64,000 nt of DNA from Setophaga petechia (GCA_024362935.1 JANCRA010000003.1:45081344-45145343), one strand, 5' to 3'; shown: positions 50,391 to 64,000, numbered from the stretch's first letter. The notes: generated from the letters alone by a model not told the origin. Made by a program: numbers and translations.

Positions 50391-51549
50391 AAAACATTGC
50401 AGGCACTAATTTGGTATTTGAAGCTTGTATTTAGAAGCCAGCTTCATGTGCAGCACTGCTGCTTCCCTCATGACATATTAAAAAAACCACAGTAGCTACA
50501 ATATGCTTCCACATGCTTAAGATGGTTTGTGTTTAACTTGCTGTATTTTCAATGAGGTACATTTAAAAGAAGAGGATGCCTGGCACCACATGCATAATTT
50601 TGATGAATAGACAAAACATTCTCATCTGAAGTATGTTCACTTTATTAAAAAGAGTAATCTAATCTTAGCCTTTACTCTGTTAAATCAGTCATGTGTGACC
50701 CATTACTAACCCACTAACATGGAATGTAACTTGAGAGCCAAAGAATTATTCCCACCATATTGCTTATCAGAGAACTGAAAAATAGGTATATACTATATTT
50801 TTATGTTTAATCATTCCCATTGGTGATTTATTGGCAAAGACACTATATTTGTGCATCTCTCTGAGCTTCACTCTTCATCTGTTAATTCTAATTGTTTTCT
50901 TTCATGTTTGCCTCTTTCACACGCCTTATTTGTATAAATTCATACAAAGCCAGCATGCCACCAAACAAATATAAAAAAACTATTTGGTGACTACCCAAGC
51001 AAAAACGTCTGACACTGGAGGAAAGCCTGGCACTGTTTTCAGAAACAAAGATGAGAATCAAACACAACCTTTTTCCACCTATTCCAAACCGTCAATTGTC
51101 TGGAATTTCTAGACAATTTTCCTGGGGTCCACTGAAGTTCCTAGAAGGTCTGGAAAATGTATGCTAGATTTCTGATCTTATGGTTCAAGAGGAAAAAAAT
51201 AATCCTAGTCTTGCCGAAAACAGCAGTTGGACTTATTTCATTGCAATTTATAAAGTGCTTTGAGACAGCCTTAGAAGAATGTACAAGAAAAGCTTATAAC
51301 ACTCATGACAGGGAACTGAACAGCTTAGATCTTTGGAAATCACAGAACTGCTGCTGTATGTCAGGCTTTCTTTTGGGGATTTATTGACCTAATATCTGGC
51401 AAATGAGCAGACTAATATCATGAGACAAATATCCAAAACTAGAATTGTGAAATGTGCTTTTAAGACTGTAGAAGAAAGATGTTCTAAAGGACAGCTAGAA
51501 CAAATCTGAGTGAAAGAAAAGTTGCTGTTGGTGTCTTGGCTTTTTCTTC

Positions 51550-51563
51550 TTTTTTTTTTTTTT
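51550..51563 (+). repeat. T14 homopolymer
   Basis: Fourteen T residues follow TTTTCTTC. On the minus strand this would be an A-run, but no retrocopy was recognised beside it. Confidence 0.75.
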
Positions 51564-51767
51564 CATTTCAAAACATAATTTAGACATTTATCAATGCTTT
51601 CTCCACCTTATCCCAGAAAAAAATTTGGAATTTTGGTTGCTTCAGAAATGATTTAAGAAGTTGCTTTTGAACAGAGGGACCTGGGAATCTTCATACAATA
51701 CGAAAGTTAGGTCAAACTAACCTACGGGTTTCTGATGAAGAGATACCATGGATCTTCTCTTTCTTAA

Positions 51768-51828
51768 AGAAACCAAAAACAAAACAACAAACCAACCAAA
51801 AAACTCCCAATACAACAACAAAACCAAG
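51768..51828 (+). repeat. A/C-rich (CAAA/CCAA) low-complexity patch
   Basis: Irregular AACAAACC, CCAACC and ACAACAAC units. It is the complement type of the GGTT patch at 1621-1700. Confidence 0.65.
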
Positions 51829-54800
51829 ATCTAAAATGTGCTCATTTTAATACTAAGTATCTAATTCATATGAAGAAAAAAAGACAATAAAAATTATTTT
51901 ACTAAACAAAGACTGTGAATAGACAATATTTGCCAAATGCAACTGAAGTGTTCTGCCTGGGATTGCTTTAAAAGACTAGCTAGAGAAATGTTATTCCAAC
52001 TCAGTAGAGCTTAAACTATGCAAGAACCTAAAATAGCATTTATGCATCTCTAAGAATGCCACTACACAGTAGAAGTAAAATAAACAGGATGAACAGGTTT
52101 CCAGGGTTCTTATAAAGAGAGATGCATTACAACTTGTAGTGGAATCTTTTTAGCTGTTCTAATCATTAGACCTATAAGAGACCCTGCTATTTATTCAAAA
52201 CAACTTAAAGCAACTCTAAAGGTCCCAGTGTGATGTTTTCACTTCTAATTTTCATAAAATGTTGATAAGAGTGGAATCAAACTAGTTAGTTATCAGTCTT
52301 GATGTTGGCATAATGTGACTGGAAATGTACAATTTGTAATTACTTGAAAGGAAACAAATTACCTTTAAGAGGAAAACCATAGGTAGAAATTGCTGAAATT
52401 AGATGTGTTAGGCTGCTCTTAAAAAAAGAAGTAAAAGTACCTGTTATTTAACCTGCATTCTATGAGAAAGAATATGTATGCAAACCAAGGGCAACTATAT
52501 AGTAGCAGAAACATGGAGTTGATGGCTGAGCAGACACTTTTTATCTATAATTTCCATTAAAAACACTAATAGCGAGTGACTTTTTCATGAGATTTATTCC
52601 ATGTCTGAGTTCTTAGAAACATGACAGAAGATGGAAGAATTGCCTGATGTTAAACTTTCATTTAAAACCCCTCAAAATCAGAGCTTTGTAGTTTAGACTT
52701 TGAAATAAAGCTCAGACAAAAATCTCATCCAAAATCTTAGGTCACAAATAATTAAGCATGTGCTTAATTTTAAGCATATTTTCAGTCCCTCCTAATTAGT
52801 ACAGTTAACCTTTAAAGGCACATTCTGATGGATTTGAGATCCTATGCAATCCCTTGGCTAAGTGGAAATGGATACTAGGGAAGAACACAAGTCTCCAACA
52901 GCATCTGGACTGAAATTTGTCATGAAAACAGAAAAGCAATTTTCTAGCCTGGGAGAAACACAGAATTTTGTACAATGAGTTTCTTGCTTGTTGGAAAAGG
53001 AAATTTTCCTTAATTTTCTCTTCTACCACTACTATCTACCTAGCAATCTTAAGGTGGACATGTAGAATATGTTTCAAGAAGTGGAATCATCCAGGTTATT
53101 GTATTTTATGTTAGTAGACAACCTAAACAAGGAACCACTTAAAGTAAATTCTAGTCAGTCACTACATATCTCTAGACTCCAAAAGCCAGAAAGAATCACA
53201 CTGATTGTTTCATCTGACATTTTTATAAACAAACCATAGAATTTTCCCCAGATGTGGAATTAAAGCAAATAATTCTAAAAATTCAAACAAAAGAGTCAGA
53301 AGAGAGGAAATCTTAATCTAATCATCCTGAGCCAAGATTTTTTAAAGAGCTGTTCATCTTTCCTGAACAACATGTTATTAAGAGCAGTAAAATATGATGG
53401 CTGGGGAACAATTCCCCTGTAAAGTATGGTGGCTGCAAAGGCAGCTGAACACATTGAGGAGAGTGTGCAACAACAAGATCACTGCACGATTTTTTTCCTG
53501 GATGATAAAAGGGAGGGACTGTTCCAAAACACAGCAATTGCATTCTACCATAACCACCCCAGTCCAGCCTCATGCTGCTGAGCACACAGGGCAGCTCAGA
53601 CACTTTTCACAGTGTGGAATAGGATGGAAATTATGTCACATTGCTCACCTCCCTGTGACAGACTACTCACCATGATACTCTGTTTTTCCATCACACATTT
53701 CATCCTTTAAATGCAAAATATGGTCCTTTGCTTTCCCTAAGCCAGAAACTATGACTCAAGAGGAACTTGAACTGACAAACCACCTCCTTTCCATCTCTCA
53801 TTATTTGCTTATTGATTAGAAAACTAGGTAACTTCAAATCGAAGCAATTAATTAAAAAATAACCACAGCAACATCATAATCTCAGCACCTAAGAGCAAAT
53901 TTTTCCTGTCCGAAAATGCAACGGTCCAATCTTTTATCTCTCTGAGTAACAAAGGGACAAAAAATATTGCTTTACTCTTCCCTTCTTGGTGCCTATATTT
54001 CTTCAGTGTTGGAGTCTGACCCTGGCCTTCCCCACAATGGCATTCAGTGGAATAAAGCACCACTGATCCTAAAATCTCAAAAGCCAAAAGTCTAAGAAGG
54101 ATCAACACCAAACAATATAATGTTCGGAGACAGAATACCTGAAGCTAAATTTCCTTAACCCCTGGCCTGTGCCTAAACTACAGGGAAATTCTCCTTATCA
54201 AGAAAAAAAGAAGTTTAGTGAGGTGATAATAATGACCTGCTCAGAGCAGAACTCATTTGCCTAAACAAGATGTGGTTGGAATGATCTCATGATGGAGCAG
54301 GAAGTCTTATTGGTTATACTTTTTGCTAGAGCAAATCTGTACTAGCAGGGCAAAGACACTCATTCAGGCACAAATTCAAATCCTTTAAATATCATACTCC
54401 CACTTCAATATTTTTACAACAAAGCATACATGAAATACTTATATTAACAATAGAATTAATTATATCGATGAAAAAAAGAGATAGAAAATACCTTTTACCA
54501 ATATCAAACTTGTACATTATTTTTTTTTGGTCAGCCCTCAGGATAGATCTCCTTTTAGGAAAATGGCTACTGTTACATGAGGTTGTTGAAGCGACCTTTC
54601 TATCTAGTCTGGGATGTACCAAGGTATTTATTTTTCTTACTTTCTAAAGATAAGGCAGTTTCCTTTGTAATGACCATGACCAGATTGGCCCCACTTTAAT
54701 CACTTCCTATTGTTTCTGTACATGGGAATGTTTAACCACTCATAGACTCTATTGACTGAAAATTGGCTCAAGGGAAACAATCTAACTCATCAAATGTAAT

Positions 54801-55253
54801 CAGCTGTTAATTGTAAGGAAGTGGAACTTTAAAATTGAATGTCACCTTCCTCTGAGTCAGTATAACAAAGGCTGTTTATAGGTTCTGTGAGACAGAAGCT
54901 CTTCACTGACCCCAAACTGTCCTCAGGAGTGGACATCAGTAGCTACTTGGTAGCAGAGGATACCACAAGTATTCCTGGAAAAAGCATGTTTTACTCGGGA
55001 AATAATTTTACTTTCCAAAAAGAACAATCACAGGAAACAGGCATATCAGAATGGATGCAACTGTCCTGAATTCCAGACAAGAATGGGCCTAATAGGTCTT
55101 AATAAGAAAATGTCACTATAACTTTAGTTTCCACAAGTCATTCTGCATGTCCAAAATAATTTCTCTTAATAAAAGATCTACCTTAATATTCTTAATATCA
55201 AGAGACAGGACAGCTTCAGGACACTCCATCAGCTCCACTTCTCCATTGTTTGT

Positions 55254-55277
55254 GAGACAGCTTGTGAAAGCTGTCTC
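55254..55277. other. perfect 10-bp stem with GTGA loop
   Basis: GAGACAGCTT, GTGA, AAGCTGTCTC. The arms are perfectly complementary. In a plus-strand transcript the loop would be a GNRA tetraloop. The stem is too short for a microRNA precursor, since pairing stops directly outside the arms. It lies inside a random-looking 75-codon frame. Confidence 0.75.
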
Positions 55278-55563
55278 CAGTCAATATCTGAAAACCATAC
55301 TGAATGTCAGTAGCTGGAGCAAAATATGTACGGACCATAATTTAGTTTTTCTAAAAGTACTCTGCTTTCTTTAGGGAGATTTAAGAAGAACACTTTTCAG
55401 AAATATCTGGAAAAGTCTTTTATGACAATCTTGTACCTTTAACATTCATCACCTTGAGTACCAAAAGACAGTAATCACATTTGGGCTATTAGATCCTTTT
55501 TCTTTCATTTGCCACTTGATTCATGGCTGATCATGCAGACCAACTTTTATTCGTGAGCAAAAT

Positions 55564-55599
55564 GCCACCATGTTAAAACCAGCCACCATGTTAAAACCA
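55564..55599 (+). repeat. 18-bp tandem duplication, two identical copies
   Basis: GCCACCATGTTAAAACCA occurs twice in direct tandem without mismatch, so the duplication is recent or conserved. The unit contains GCCACCATG, which matches the strong vertebrate translation-start context, but no open frame of note follows either copy. Confidence 0.85.
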
Positions 55600-58500
55600 G
55601 TAAATTTTCATGAAGTAATGTAGTCTGTTCCTCAATTCATGAACACCATTATTAATCCTATTTTTTACAAGGGAAAAAAAAAAAACAAACCGAACCAAAC
55701 TCCTAATTCAGGGAGTCCTTCAATATGTATTTCTGTACTTAGAATAAACATGACATGTAGAAACAGCAACAACGATGCTATTGCAGATGTTCTGTCCTAT
55801 ATCAGGTCTTGGAACCAGAGACACTTTGTGTGGAGTATATGCATGTTGCTATGTATATATGCTAAACACATATGATGTCCTCAGACTAGAATGTGATGTG
55901 AAAACTGTTGTGGGAACAAAACCAAAACTTTATGCAATTTAGCTGCAATGAAAACTACAATAAATTATAGCCTGAATTAGAAGAATTACTCATGGTGCCC
56001 TAGTATTAAAAGCAGTAAAAACATTTCCAGCTTTTGAGATAGAGTAGATTTTATAAAGGCTGTTGTATCAAATCTAGAATGCAGGGATGCTTCTGGTTTG
56101 ATAAGAAAATTTTATGTGGCAAGTAAGGACAGGGGTCCTCAGACATCCCAACCTACTCAAGCACCTTTCTTCTTTAACTTAATTAAATTTTTTTCAGGAA
56201 GTGTTAGGGGGATTTATTTTCACTCCATCAAAGAACATATGTGCTGAAACTTCAGATGTTGCCACAAAATTAGATTTTCATCCTTTGGTCAGATCTACCA
56301 TAATTTCTTGCCTGAATCCTTTTCAGTGGTAATTGAAAACAAAAATGTTAATGATTACATGCAAATGTCTTTTTTTAAACTGTTGGCAGTTTAAAGGAAG
56401 AAAAGTTAGGGGTGTATTGCTGCTAACCAAAATTCATATGCTGTGTTAACTTTTACTGCTTGACTTCCTGAATTTTTTAGCAGGGGAAACTTCTTGAGAC
56501 AGTGCCCATAACCACACCATTTCTGAATGAGTGAGATTCATATACGAGCAGCTTTCTAGAGCAAAAATGAAGGCTGGCATTTTGAAAAAAAAGAGCTGCT
56601 GTCTTTGTGAACAAGACACACATAGAAGAAATATTCAGAACTGGATTTCATAGGTATTTCAGTAGAAGAAGGTTCCATGCATAGTTCAATCTATAGAGAG
56701 GTTACCAGAAGTGTGGCCTTCTCTCCAAAGAACACAATAAAATTCACATCATGGTTCGATGACAGGGTGCTCAGTAGCAACGCTGGTTTAAAAACTCAAG
56801 GCTTTTTTCTTGCCTCTTGGCAAAGTTTGCTGTCAGTCTCATTGTGTTGACAACTCATGGAGCTGTGCTGTGAACATTTCATAGAACCTGAAAAAACAAC
56901 CCTCTCCCTCTTTCTTTTTTCCCCAGATTTTTTTAGCTCGTAAGTTATGCACTCTGACTTCCTGCAAGAGACAGAAAATGGGAACCAAATCTTCACTGTA
57001 GTACCCTCAATCCCTAGTGGGCTTTTAGTTATGGGTCTGACACAGACATCATGTGTCCAATTTCATACAGTATCAGCCTGAAGAAACATGATGATAATAG
57101 CAGACAATACCTCCTGAGAGCAGGCATTGCTACACCCCCAAATAAACACCTACTTTAGCAAGCAAATATTGCCCCACAGCCTCTCCACAGAAATAGAATG
57201 GTCAGGCTTTTCCTGCAGGTCTTTCAAAAGGGAAGGGAAAGATTGCCTTTAGCCAACCCCAGCCACCAAAAAGGGATGGCATAAAATGAACCACATAGAG
57301 AACATTAGGGGTTCTTTTGGAGAGTCCACTAGAACCGAAGGAGGTAAAGATTCAACCAGCACTACAAGTTTCTGACAGAAGAGATAAAAAGGCACAGCTC
57401 ACACTATTAAATGTTACAGGCACCACCTCTTTGATTCCATGTACTCATCTGTGACCAGATCTTGAGGAAGCTGGTTTTTCCATATAGGCAGCAATTTTTG
57501 TGAGCAACAGATGAGAGAGGACCCTCTCAGACCCAAGTGTCCTAGCAGAACATGTCCCCTGGGGTTTACATCAGAAGGTGAAAAGTAGAGTTGTGTGGAG
57601 AATAAGCATAGAACTGTACTGCATTTAGTGATTCAAGCAGGAACCTTTGTGACACTGTTATCAAGATCATTCCCAGGAGCAGTGTCTCAGTCCAAGCAAA
57701 ACACAGATACAACTGTATGAACTACCCTGATTATGATTTGAATGATAACAGCAGATTAATGGTAATTTAAGTGGGAGACTCTGCAGAAGGTACTTAATAA
57801 AAAAAAGTGCATTTTGGCCTGAAAAAATGCAAGTCATGCTGTTGGAAGACTGTTTTAATAAGCAATGGATCTTCAAGGCAGTGAAAATAAAACATTTATG
57901 CACCTTTGATGAAGATGGTTGTGGTAGACTTACAAAACTGTTATATTAGAGATTGATAGAAATCTGCTTCATTCTCTACAGCTTCTGCACAAAATAGTCA
58001 TATAAGAATGATCCATGAGTATTTGCAGCTAAAGATTCAGATGAGGTTAACCTCAGTTGTTCATTCTCTTTTCTTGTTTGTTTCTCTTTTCCTCAGAGGG
58101 CCAGTAAAAAGTAGAATAAAGATTTCTAAACTGTCAGAACCACCAACTCAGGCTATTGGCTGTAGTTTCTTGTGGAAAAAAAGTGGAAGTTACTTCGCAA
58201 GTGGGCATAATTGCTATAGAAAGTTTTCTTTCAATTAAAAGTAACTGAGAGCAACTTTGAAGGACAGCTGTGGACAAAATTATCCATCAGGGGAACACTA
58301 CGTATTGGCATGCAATGGCAAAACAAAAATGCCTGTGTAAAAGGAGGAGTAATTATTACCTATTACAGAGGAAGGGGTTTGTTTTATTTCCAAGTTTAAG
58401 ATATAAGAAATTTTTACTTTAAAAGTTTGAACCACAACATCCATTTACTGAGAACACAACGAAAATGTCTAAAACGTACAGAAGAAGATCCATTTCTAAT

Positions 58501-61500
58501 TTAATTTGTAGTAGTTAATCCTATATCTTTTACACCACAAATACATCATTTTATAACCAGAAAGAGAACACTAATTTTGCTGTAGAAATGCTTCTTCATA
58601 TCTAAAAGACAGGAGTTTTGCCTTTAAATTAAAAAGTCAGCTCACTGATAAGGGAACAGTGAACAGGACTTCTCAGATGGAGCTGAATGCAGCCATATTA
58701 AAGGAGGAACAAAAAGAAAAAGCCTACTTCATAGAACCATTTGCAGGAAATAACGTGATATATTCTAGGAGATTAATTGCTTATGCAAAAAGACCCATTT
58801 GTTAAATATGAATATGTTAATCTTAATAGCTTCCATTTTTCTTAGGCTCTCCTATGTTCCAAAAGATTCTGACTAAGAAAAGGACAGAAGATTTGTTATG
58901 ATGAGAGTGGCCTAGCTCATAAGTGCCTTAATTAAAGGAATATGAGCAACTTAGAACAGCTTGTACATAGATGTATAATAGATTGTTTTATCTGTTGTCC
59001 TAAGCAGCATTTTTGTAAATATAAATTAAAGGTTTTCATGGGAAACCACAGCGTATGCATTTTGTTTACTTTGTATATTTGACAATTTGGTTTAAATTAA
59101 TTTCACCAGATACTCTCTGTGTAGCACTGCACAAGTGTGCTCTCCATTTCTCATCTTCTGGTAGAGCTCCCAAAAAGTGACAATGCGAGAACCCTTTTTT
59201 CACTAGAAAAATTACCATAAATCAGCAAAAAGTGTCACACAGGCTAAAGGGCAGAGAGATTACCTGTAAGTTCTTTTAACAAAGTTGACAGTATTCTTTT
59301 CATCTTGCAGTAAATTTTAACTGAGATAATTAAATGGCTATTTTTAATGTTTCCAGCCAGTGTATGAGAAAAATACAGACTAGACTGTTAGCCTGAAGAA
59401 TAGTGTCCAGAAGCATTTTGTTACCCTTGACCTTGTCTGAAAGCTCAGTTTCCAGAGACCCCTTGTCTTCTGAGAACTTCCTAGCAAAAATGCATTAACA
59501 ATGAGTTCTGCTCTGTATCATCCTCCAACACCACTCGTCTTGCACAGAAATGAAAACAAAAATGCTTTCTTGCATAACCCACAATGCCATTTTCTTTTTG
59601 TTCCCATGGTCTTTGGTCTTGGTTAATATACTTATCAAAAGAACATTGGAATGCTACCAGCTCTGCTTGAAATAAGCAATATGGCCTCTTAAAAGAAAAT
59701 GAAAGGCTGTCCACTTCATCCTTGATTTAGATATTTATTTAAAAACTTTTTTTTTTTGTATTAAGTAACCAACTAAAACCGTAACTGACAAATCAAAAAG
59801 TTAAGGCTGAAGCTATTAGTGATAGCTCACCACAGGTAAATTTGACCCAAGCAATTCTCTGTTTTGGTATTTGCAAGAATATGCTCCAAATAAAAGCCCT
59901 CTGCAGCCTTGGACATAAACTACAATAATTTCCACTGATCTGAGAGTCTGATCCAGAGCATCTGCTTTCCTGCCACATGGGCCCCTCCCAGGGTTAATGT
60001 CATTTGTGTGGCTTGATCAATATTGAGAGGAAAGATCATTTTTTCCCTGCACCCATGTTTGTGAACTCTGAAGTGCTGTCATGGAAGCTGAGGATAGAGT
60101 TAGACTTTCCCTGCCATTCCAGTGCAGGGCTTACACCATCCTGTCTGTATGGCAGATTTTCTGACCTATATTTAAGCACTAAGACATGACAGGCAGTGCA
60201 TTTTCTGAGAATTATTATATGCTTTGGATAGTGTGATAAGGTAAGAATCTGCAGGCTTTCCTTTAGGTGTATTTTTGCTATGATGGAATGGAATTTTTAA
60301 ATCAAAACAGAGAGAGAGAAAGAGTCAGAGTCCTGCACTTAGATGGCATTATTGACACGGCTATGACATCACTGACAGCCAGCCAGGAAGCTCTGACCAT
60401 GCTCAGACTTTTAAAACCATTTCATAAACAGAACCAAAGGAGATTTTTACCTTCAAACTTTGCATGAATACAGCAGTGAAAATTCACAATGGACTCTATG
60501 CCTAATTTTTCTGCAGATATTATCAATGAATCTGGATACAACTAAGGCAAGGCTTTGATTACTTTTGCTTCAATAGTGTGAAGTGGTCAGAGTATTATTA
60601 TGATTAAGGAAGAGCTACCTCTGCATGCTAAGCTAAATCCCCATGTCAGCCAGTACTAAATACAGAATACACGATGAAACTTTTGCTGGAGTTTTTGTTG
60701 AGGTTTTTCTAAGAACTTCAGCGAACTTTTATGCTGTCTAGAAAATTACTGTTAAATAATGCAAAGCAAAACTTTAGGCAGATGAATATGCAGAAAACTG
60801 TGTTTGGAAACTTACTTACTCATTATTTGTTTTATTAAAAAGTTTCAGCTGAGTTTATCCATTCAGTTACACATGCTATGGAACACAGTTTTGCTGCTTG
60901 TGAAGATACTGTGAATATAAATGAAAAACCAGCTGGGGTTTTCCCGGTCACTTTTATTCATTATCAGAAATATTAAAAAGAAGAGATTTTGAATATAAAA
61001 AATTCATTTATCAAATTGGAAATTGGAATACAATAATATTAACTAATTTCTTAGATCTCTGCCCAGGTGACACGATAGCCTAAACTAACCCTAAAATACT
61101 GGAGATTTTTAAATTTCATTTTATTATTTTGTTTGGGCTTTGTTATTTACAGTGTGGAATCTGACAGAATTTAGAATACAAAATTGCTTCCAATTGTGTT
61201 TTCTAGCGAATACATTCTCCCTGCACATCTCCTGTCACTCCCCAGTCCTTTATTATGAAAGGTCAAACAAAACTTCTCCCTCTGGTTTGTGACATATAAT
61301 TTTACCATCAGGATAACCTAAAATTAAGCTTGTAGTCTGCAACCTCATTTAACCAAAATAAATTATCCTGCAGTGAGCCAGCATTTCCATCTGGGTTCTG
61401 CAGCCACTCTGCAGGACTTGGCCCACCACAGAGCTAGGTCATGATGAATGCTGGCCACAAACATTCCAGCAGGTCAGCAACCACAGAACTCTGCTTCAGA

Positions 61501-63335
61501 GTTCAGAACTTTCTGGGGAGGAAAAAATGTTGTTTTCCTACAGCTGGTAGCAGTGGCTTTCACTTCTGACACTTTTCCTGAAACCTGCCCAGAGGAAGGA
61601 CGTGTGACACTTTTCTGGAGGAGTGCTGCTCTACAAAGAAATTCAGCTTGTACACAATACTGCCAGTAAAGCATGAGTAGGAGAGAGAGAGCTGAAATTC
61701 TAGAAACCTCTTTCAGAATAAAACGTCTGTTTATCTGTAGGTTGGCCAGAATTCCTGGTAATTTTCAGCTGTCAGAGCTTACGAAAGAAATTTTCTCCTT
61801 ATCTCTCATAGGTGAAGTCCCCATGTTCTCAGAAGTCGTAAGGGTTTTTATTTGGTTTTGTTTCCAAAAGAAGGAAATTAGGGTGAAAAAGAATCTTTTG
61901 ATTTCTATATAAATCTCAAATGCATTTATATTGCTGAAGATTTGCCACTAAATTAACTTGCAGCAATTGAAACAAAAACCTAAGCAAGTTGAACAAGGAC
62001 TCTGGTGTTGCCTGAACCATATCCACATATTTACAGTGCTATAACAAACTTCTCCTATTTAAATAAAATTGACTACAACAGAACTTCCAAACTTCTAAAG
62101 TTATATCATACCAGAAGTTATTATATTTTTCTTAACATCCCTAGATCTTCCTCTATTGGCTGTCTTAATGAACTGAAGCATGCACATGAATCTAAGATGA
62201 TTTGTCTTAAAACAAACAGCTACAGAACTAATTATAGGTCCAAAACTAATTTAAGTGAAGAAATAGCAGATATAGTAAGAATTATCATGAAGAAGCAATG
62301 TGAAATAACCAGTAAAAAATTGTAACACACGAGCAAGAAAAATATTAGGTGGAATATAATGTGATTTTTCTGGGTTTCCCACTTCTTCTAACAGAATACT
62401 ACAAAATTCCCTGGGTCCAGAAGGATCTCATTCATAGTATTTTATTTTCCATCCATCTTTGATCAGAAATTGTCAAGCGTACCCAGTTTGCTCTTTACAA
62501 ACTAAAGGAAAACAATAAAACCTATCCTCCTCTCACCATTTTGCACAGATTTGTGGGTTTCAGATTCTGTCCAAGCTGCCAAACACCAGGCCTTGGCATT
62601 TTATCTCTAGACATACAATGCACTGTGTTGAGCATCCATTAACATGAAAGTACACACATCAGTTCCCATTCACACATGTAGGGAGTGGATGGATCAGAGT
62701 CTGACTCTGAGTTACTTCTCTACAGACATAAATTTTGCATTTTTTTGAAACAAATTTTCTTCAGCTTGAATAGAAATTTAAAGACATTGCTATAACACAT
62801 ATTACTCATACAAAGTAAGAGCCTTACTAGTTTTCAGTGCAACACCCACACTACTTCAGGATTCAGTAACAATTGGGTTTTAATCTAATTTTTATTGGCT
62901 TATTAATGACTGAGGCATTTTTTATCTGAATTTTGTTCCTTAAGAGAATACATTACCTTTAGATTGGACAATGTGATGAATCTATTTTTTCAAGCTTTTT
63001 ACTTGGATGGGGACCAGTGTGTTCCTTTAGAAGAGCACTGAATAATCATGTGCAAAATAGGACCACCCAACATCTGTCTATATTCACTTGGAAGTCAGTT
63101 TTATATTTCTCTGCTAAAGGATTTGCAGGAAATTTGTACCGAATACATGGGTGGGGTGGGATAGAATCCTTCCTCTTTGCTTAATCACATTCAGGGAAAA
63201 GTGATGATCCATTTTGTCTGGTTCGCTCCATTACTCTTTCTAAAATTAACTCACATCTGACATTATAACATATGTTAAATATTATGTAAGTGGTCTGTTC
63301 TATATTTGGTTTATTCAGTCATAAATCCTGGCATG

Positions 63336-63350
63336 CACGCACACACACAC
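63336..63350 (+). repeat. short (CA)n run
   Basis: GCACGCACACACACACA is followed by A-rich sequence. It is minor simple sequence. Confidence 0.7.
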
Positions 63351-64000
63351 AAAATAGTGCTGTGAAAAAAAAAGAGAAAGCCCACACCAAAAACCCCCAC
63401 AACCTTGTGCAGGCAAAATGAAATTGGTAAAAGTTGGATTATTCCTCCCAAGATCATCAAGAAACTGTAATAATCCTCTGACATGAAAACTCACAAAACA
63501 TTATCCACCAAGGAAAACATTTTGCAGGTGGATATGTTCTTTTACTTTGTAGAAATAGAATTTTCACAGTCCAAGAGATCTTAAGCGCTGCAGTAATTTA
63601 TGCTGAACCAGGGTCCAGTCTGGCATGACCAAGGTGTGTCTGTGAGCATGTGAAAGCCAACACACAGTGGCCACAACAATGAGTTAGGAGCTCTCTCCTT
63701 GCCTTTCTTACTGGTCTTATTTTCTACTGGTTTGCCAAGAGTATAAAGATATCTCTACAACTGCAAGAGTCAGGTTTTGGCTGCAAGTAAACTTTGGTTT
63801 TTTGAACCGGTCTCTCAGCTTTCCCAGCCTATTTCCCAAAAGCTGTGCACTGTGTAGTACAAAATTTCCAGCACTGTTTTATATCAATATTATTGGTTTC
63901 ATTTCATTTGGCATGTCTGAAATAAAATACAGACACTAAATTATACATAGAACACCATTTGTATTCTAAGGCTTCTGACTTCTCTTTCTAACTAGTGTTT

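Larger units (their letters stand above)
49989..64000. other. 14 kb of unique sequence, no gene seen
   Basis: This is the longest stretch without a recognised transposable element. It holds a TA-rich tract at 50334-50390, a T-run at 51550, an A/C-rich patch at 51768-51828, a perfect hairpin at 55254-55277, an 18-bp tandem duplication at 55564-55599 and a short CA run at 63336-63350. About 58870-59060 has a conserved-element texture. Open frames reach 106 codons (62005-62325) without any family likeness. No exon could be supported. Confidence 0.5.

Noticed and set aside
1..64000. CRISPR arrays, bacterial operons, riboswitches or phage modules
   Set aside because: No spaced identical repeats, ribosome-binding sites or dense gene packing. 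CR1 and LTR content shows vertebrate nuclear DNA.

Overview
The window looks like ordinary non-coding nuclear DNA from a bird, most likely a passerine. It is AT-rich and I can defend no protein-coding gene or RNA gene in it. The longest open frame is only 135 codons, and no open frame resembles a cellular protein family I know. The bird call rests on two things. First, there are nine 5'-truncated CR1 LINE copies, the dominant retroposon of birds and other sauropsids. Second, there are two solo retroviral LTRs whose sequence resembles songbird endogenous retrovirus LTRs as I remember them; I could not check this against a repeat library. No SINE copies or long processed pseudogenes were recognised, which also fits a bird.

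Layout: 1-4630 is unique AT-rich DNA with simple repeats and a 37-bp tandem duplication. A CR1 3' end lies at 4631-4993. A solo LTR with a 5-bp near-matching target duplication lies at 5994-6652, inside a patch richer in GC than its surroundings. Unique DNA follows to about 18.7 kb. It holds a TATATC microsatellite at 8.85 kb, a minus-strand CR1 at 11.93 kb and a roughly 120-bp sequence present twice (12978-13100 and 14638-14753). A second, compact solo LTR with a 4-bp target duplication lies at 18723-19171, followed by an old minus-strand CR1 at 19.98 kb. From 20.2 to 27.5 kb the sequence is unique. A long CR1 with a decayed reverse-transcriptase reading frame occupies 27563-28446. Unique DNA with A-rich tracts runs to 35.6 kb, then come two opposed CR1 pieces (35590-35720 minus, 36204-36520 plus). 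More unique DNA leads to a CR1 cluster at 41.6-43.9 kb, which contains the other reverse-transcriptase remnant. One more CR1 fragment sits at 49.8 kb. The last 14 kb are unique apart from short simple repeats, an 18-bp tandem duplication and a perfect hairpin with a GTGA loop.

The window is best read as intergenic or deep intronic DNA whose recognisable content is retroelement debris. No genes work together here, and I found no undescribed biological system. The points most worth a second look are the LTR boundaries with their target duplications, the duplicated 120-bp unit, the 55.25-kb hairpin, and several AT-rich stretches with homeodomain-type core words that could be conserved non-coding elements. 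That last idea can only be tested by alignment.
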